DNA of 31,059 nt from a virus. Numbering within the stretch: the stretch's first letter is position 1; every line of letters begins with the position of its first letter. Positions 29,501 to 31,059 of this stretch are shown here, piece by piece. The stretch is from the IMG/VR virus record IMGVR_UViG_3300023210_000139, positions 1 through 31,059 of that record; one strand, 5' to 3'. The notes under the pieces were generated by a model. The model was not told the DNA's origin, did no database searches, and saw only the letters and a program-made list of their open reading frames with translations. The translations under genes and the position numbers were made by a program.

Positions 29501-29812
29501 TTAAAACGGTAGGTCAGACCCTAAATCCTCTACCTTTGCCCCTCTATCCGGCATGTGGTTGCCGGCTGATACCTCCCCGCTATCGTCTCCCGGTTTTAAA
29601 TAGTCATTCCACGTTGAATAAAATTTATTAGCGTCTGCCTTGGTAGTTAAAACGTCCCAAGAGATAAACCCTTTATTATTTTTATCGGCCCAATCCTGTT
29701 TGGACTTTAACCAGTCAATCATTTCTGTAACTTTAACTGATTGTTTCGCGTGCACGAATCCTAAGTCACTACCTTTAGTGAACATAAAATTTAAAAATTC
29801 CTTGTCTTTCAT
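29501..29812 (-). CDS. Hypothetical protein with SSB-like acidic C-terminal tip
   Basis: 103 residues. A small globular N-terminal part (KEFLNFMFTKGSDLGFVHAK, then VTEMIDWLKSKQDWADKNNK) is joined by a Lys/Asp-rich middle to an end PDRGAKVEDLGSDLPF. The end D-L-P-F with preceding acidic residues mimics the SSB tip DDIPF, which recruits host repair and replication proteins. No OB-fold motif is visible, so this is not an ordinary SSB. It may be a phage ssDNA-binding or helicase-loader accessory. It is followed by a terminator and has the coiled-coil gene upstream. Confidence 0.6.
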   Translation of the reverse strand: MKDKEFLNFMFTKGSDLGFVHAKQSVKVTEMIDWLKSKQDWADKNNKGFISWDVLTTKADANKFYSTWNDYLKPGDDSGEVSAGNHMPDRGAKVEDLGSDLPF

Positions 29813-29833
29813 TGTTTAATTATTTAGTGATTA

Positions 29834-30004
29834 TTATTGATTGATAAGTTCCTGAATGTTTGCATTAGCGACCTCAAGTCTGGCCACTAAAATTTCAACG
29901 TGTTTTAATAAAAATGCATTTTGTTTTTGCGCCCGTTCTAATTCCTTTTGTAGGCTTTCAATACTGTACTGTTTTACTCGTAATAAATCTGCTTGTCCCG
30001 TCAT
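29834..30004 (-). CDS. Small coiled-coil protein, 56 aa
   Basis: ATG 30004, TAA 29834-29836; too short for the usual length cut-off. The peptide has RVKQYSIESLQKELERAQKQ and NAFLLKHVEILVARLEVANA, an almost unbroken heptad coiled coil ending NIQELINQ. It lies immediately after the promoter-like boxes at 30025-30066 and terminator 30066-30098, as the first gene of that unit, with the 103-residue gene following. A 65-residue frame on the opposite strand is its antisense shadow. Function unknown; probably a dimeric adaptor. Confidence 0.6.
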   Translation of the reverse strand: MTGQADLLRVKQYSIESLQKELERAQKQNAFLLKHVEILVARLEVANANIQELINQ

Positions 30005-30024
30005 AATTTTGTTTTTTGTTTTGG

Positions 30025-30066
30025 CTAATATACAATTTTATTTTAATTTATAAACTTTTGTGTATA
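30025..30066. promoter_or_regulatory. Promoter-like box and inverted 19-base element C
   Basis: TATATTAG on the minus strand at 30025-30032, 21 bases before ATG 30004, is a -7-like box. Upstream, plus strand TTATAAACTTTTGTGTATA (30048-30066) matches the 19-base core of blocks A and B with one mismatch but in inverted orientation. On the minus strand it contains TTATACACA, a full match to the DnaA box TTATNCACA. Inverted orientation suggests a binding site rather than a plain promoter part. Confidence 0.6.
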
Positions 30067-30098
30067 AAAAAAAGACGCTATAATAAAATAACGCCTTT
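30066..30098 (-). terminator. Rho-independent terminator after ninG
   Basis: In the minus transcript an 11-base stem (30088-30098 with 30071-30081, two G-U pairs), 6-base loop, is followed by eight U's (30066-30073). Wobble pairs form only in the minus transcript. It lies 47 bases after the NinG stop and isolates the first early unit (86-residue gene plus ninG). Confidence 0.8.
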
Positions 30099-30144
30099 AA
30101 TAAAAAAACAAGTGCCAAGGACAAGTTGACTTTGCTAAGATAAT

Positions 30145-30561
30145 TTATTTATTTATATCTGCAACTTTTTGTGTATATATTTCGATTAAATTAATTAATT
30201 CAAAATCTGAAATTTTATAAATACCTCTCGATTTTTGTAATAGCCAGTCAGCGGTTCCCTCTCCAATATTAGAATCTAGCCAAACAGAGAATTTATACTG
30301 CTCTCCATACTTAAAAACATTGCACCCGGCACATTGGACCTGGCAGTTATCCTCGTCCCACCTAGTTATTAAATGTTTCCGGCTCATAAAGTGGCCGTTT
30401 TGTAATCGTTTCCAGTGATCCTTTTTACCGCAAGTTATACACTCCGAAATATCATCAACCGAATTCCTCCTCCTGATGTATATTGAAAAGATTGTATCTA
30501 GTTTTTTAACTAGCGATTTTCTTTTAGGCTTTTTAGCCTTTCCCTCCTTCTGTATTGGCAT
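30145..30561 (-). CDS. ninG: NinG-type recombination protein (Rap-like)
   Basis: 138 residues. A Lys-rich N-terminus (KEGKAKKPKRKSLVKKL) precedes CITCG (41-45), QNGHFMSRKH (54-63), DNCQVQCAGCN (71-81). Cys41/44, His57, His63 and Cys73/77/80 make the NinG zinc and HNH-like core. Lambda NinG (Rap) helps branch and joint-molecule processing in Red recombination. Here it would support the ERF/RecE pair. Length is shorter than lambda NinG (about 200) but the core is complete. It overlaps the upstream gene by 29 bases and ends upstream of a clear terminator. Confidence 0.85.
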   Translation of the reverse strand: MPIQKEGKAKKPKRKSLVKKLDTIFSIYIRRRNSVDDISECITCGKKDHWKRLQNGHFMSRKHLITRWDEDNCQVQCAGCNVFKYGEQYKFSVWLDSNIGEGTADWLLQKSRGIYKISDFELINLIEIYTQKVADINK

Positions 30562-30793
30562 CCCTTAGCAATAATTTACCGAGTTTTAAATCTATATTTC
30601 TGATAAGCCTATAAATATATTTAGAGTTTAACCGAACCTCTAACCTTTCAGACCTTAAAGACTCAACGCCGAGGTTGGTATATTGAATTGCGTCTAATTC
30701 TAAAAGGCGGTCAATTTTTTTAGTATCTGAATATGTAGAGTAAAGCATTATCTTGTTTGCTTTTTTACGCGTGGGATTGTCTGTTATAGCCAT
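30533..30793 (-). CDS. First early hypothetical protein, 86 aa
   Basis: First gene of the genome on the minus strand, 27 bases after a TATATTTA -7-like box (30821-30828). Basic N-terminal half (NPTRKKANKIMLYSTYSDTK) and helical Leu/Arg-rich remainder (SLRSERLEVRLNSKYIYRLI, DLKLGKLLLRDA). It does not resemble a known repressor or anti-restriction protein. Basic helical proteins at the head of an early operon often bind DNA or host RNA polymerase; no target is evident. It overlaps ninG by 29 bases. Confidence 0.6.
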   Translation of the reverse strand: MAITDNPTRKKANKIMLYSTYSDTKKIDRLLELDAIQYTNLGVESLRSERLEVRLNSKYIYRLIRNIDLKLGKLLLRDANTEGGKG

Positions 30794-30819
30794 TTAACTT
30801 GCTTTTAAATATTATTAGG

Positions 30820-30828
30820 GTAAATATA
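30820..30828 (-). promoter_or_regulatory. Early promoter -7-like box
   Basis: TATATTTAC on the minus strand, close to the Bacteroidetes -7 consensus TAnnTTTG, 27 bases before the first ATG (30793). A clear -33 TTG is not visible at the expected distance. The leader length equals those of blocks A and B, supporting an early promoter. Confidence 0.5.
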
Positions 30829-30841
30829 CTCTAATTTTATT

Positions 30842-30862
30842 TAAGGCCCTTAAAAGGCCTTA
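30842..30862. other. Perfect 7-bp hairpin in the AT-rich gap
   Basis: TAAGGCC (30842-30848) and GGCCTTA (30856-30862) flank a 7-base loop CTTAAAA. It is the only GC-rich element in the gap between early promoter and AT-rich repeats. A terminator is possible but no strong T-run follows on either strand; a regulatory hairpin or binding palindrome are alternatives. Confidence 0.55.
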
Positions 30863-30863
30863 T

Positions 30864-31059
30864 TTCATCATATATATATAATATCATATAAGAGATATAT
30901 TAAAATATATCTATATAATATCATATATATAGGATATCATATATATAGGATATCATATATATAGGATATCATATAATATACTAAAAGGTTTCAATTAAAA
31001 AAATAAAGTTATGAACAGTTTATTTACTTTTCCAAGTAGACATCATTTTTTCTCCTGTT
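30864..31059. repeat. Right copy of end-redundant sequence (three 16-bp units)
   Basis: 196 bases matching 1-180, with the 16-base unit present three times (30924-30939, 30940-30955, 30956-30971) instead of two. Apart from this, the two copies agree base for base. It shows that the contig closes on itself, and that repeat number is variable in the population or was mis-assembled. Confidence 0.9.
31020..31059 (-). CDS. Partial duplicate of the holin-like gene (3' end)
   Basis: The last 40 bases repeat 141-180, the final codons of the holin-like gene. It is the same gene seen through the overlap of the circular contig, not a second gene. Confidence 0.9.
   Translation of the reverse strand, partial: TGEKMMSTWKSK

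Noticed and set aside
29856-30053. 65-codon frame on the plus strand
   Set aside because: Antisense to the 56-residue coiled-coil gene, which has the correct spacing to its neighbours.
1-31059. tRNA, rRNA, integrase, attachment sites, insertion sequences
   Set aside because: No cloverleaf-like segment, recombinase motif or IS ends were seen; absence by eye does not exclude degenerate elements.

Overview
The window is an essentially complete genome of a small tailed phage (about 30.9 kb unique). The last 196 bases repeat the first 180, differing only by one extra 16-base repeat unit, so it reads as a circular contig with overlapping ends. Every gene I accept lies on the minus strand, so transcription runs from high to low coordinates. 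The tape measure protein, tail terminator and frameshifted tail assembly chaperone point to a non-contractile (siphovirus-like) tail. The host is probably a Bacteroidetes bacterium, most likely Flavobacteriia: start sites are A-rich and mostly lack Shine-Dalgarno sequences, promoter-like boxes look like TATATTGC/TATATTTA, and many proteins have a familiar Flavobacterium/Cellulophaga-phage look (inference). I see no integrase, repressor, tRNA, CRISPR array or DNA polymerase, which suggests a lytic phage using the host replisome.

Early/replication region (30793 down to 22353): a hypothetical protein, NinG-type recombination protein, two small proteins (one with an SSB-like acidic C-terminal tip), a RecA-fold DnaB-like helicase, an AT-rich PAPS-reductase-like PP-loop protein, a sigma-70-like factor, two PD-(D/E)XK-like nucleases, an ERF single-strand annealing protein with a RecE-like exonuclease, a stand-alone DnaA domain IV protein and a ParB-like protein.

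Modification/packaging region (22895 to 19019): ParB-like protein, soluble ABC ATPase, GNAT acyltransferase, formyltransferase-like protein, small and large terminase, in one tight operon. The ABC and GNAT parts are in two frames joined at a run of ten A's; a -1 shift there makes one 379-residue protein. I read this as a candidate DNA base modification system coupled to packaging.

Structural/lysis region (18937 to 141): tail assembly chaperone with a -1 frameshift extension at a T9 run, tail terminator, gp10-like protein, two large tail proteins, tape measure, prohead protease, a Cys-rich small protein, a fibre-like protein, scaffold-like protein, major capsid protein, tail tube-like protein, portal, head-tail connector, a large fibre-like protein, then lysis genes (amidase, holin-type membrane proteins). 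This order is unusual: portal and capsid come after the tape measure and about 12 kb from the terminase.

Twelve short genes of 24-56 codons fill nearly all gaps, usually with ATGA or TAATG start/stop overlaps. Five rho-independent terminators, two near-identical promoter/operator blocks (plus an inverted copy of their 19-base core) and a nine-base leader motif found four times mark the transcription units. By eye the tetramer AGCT is absent from the whole window and GATC is rare.
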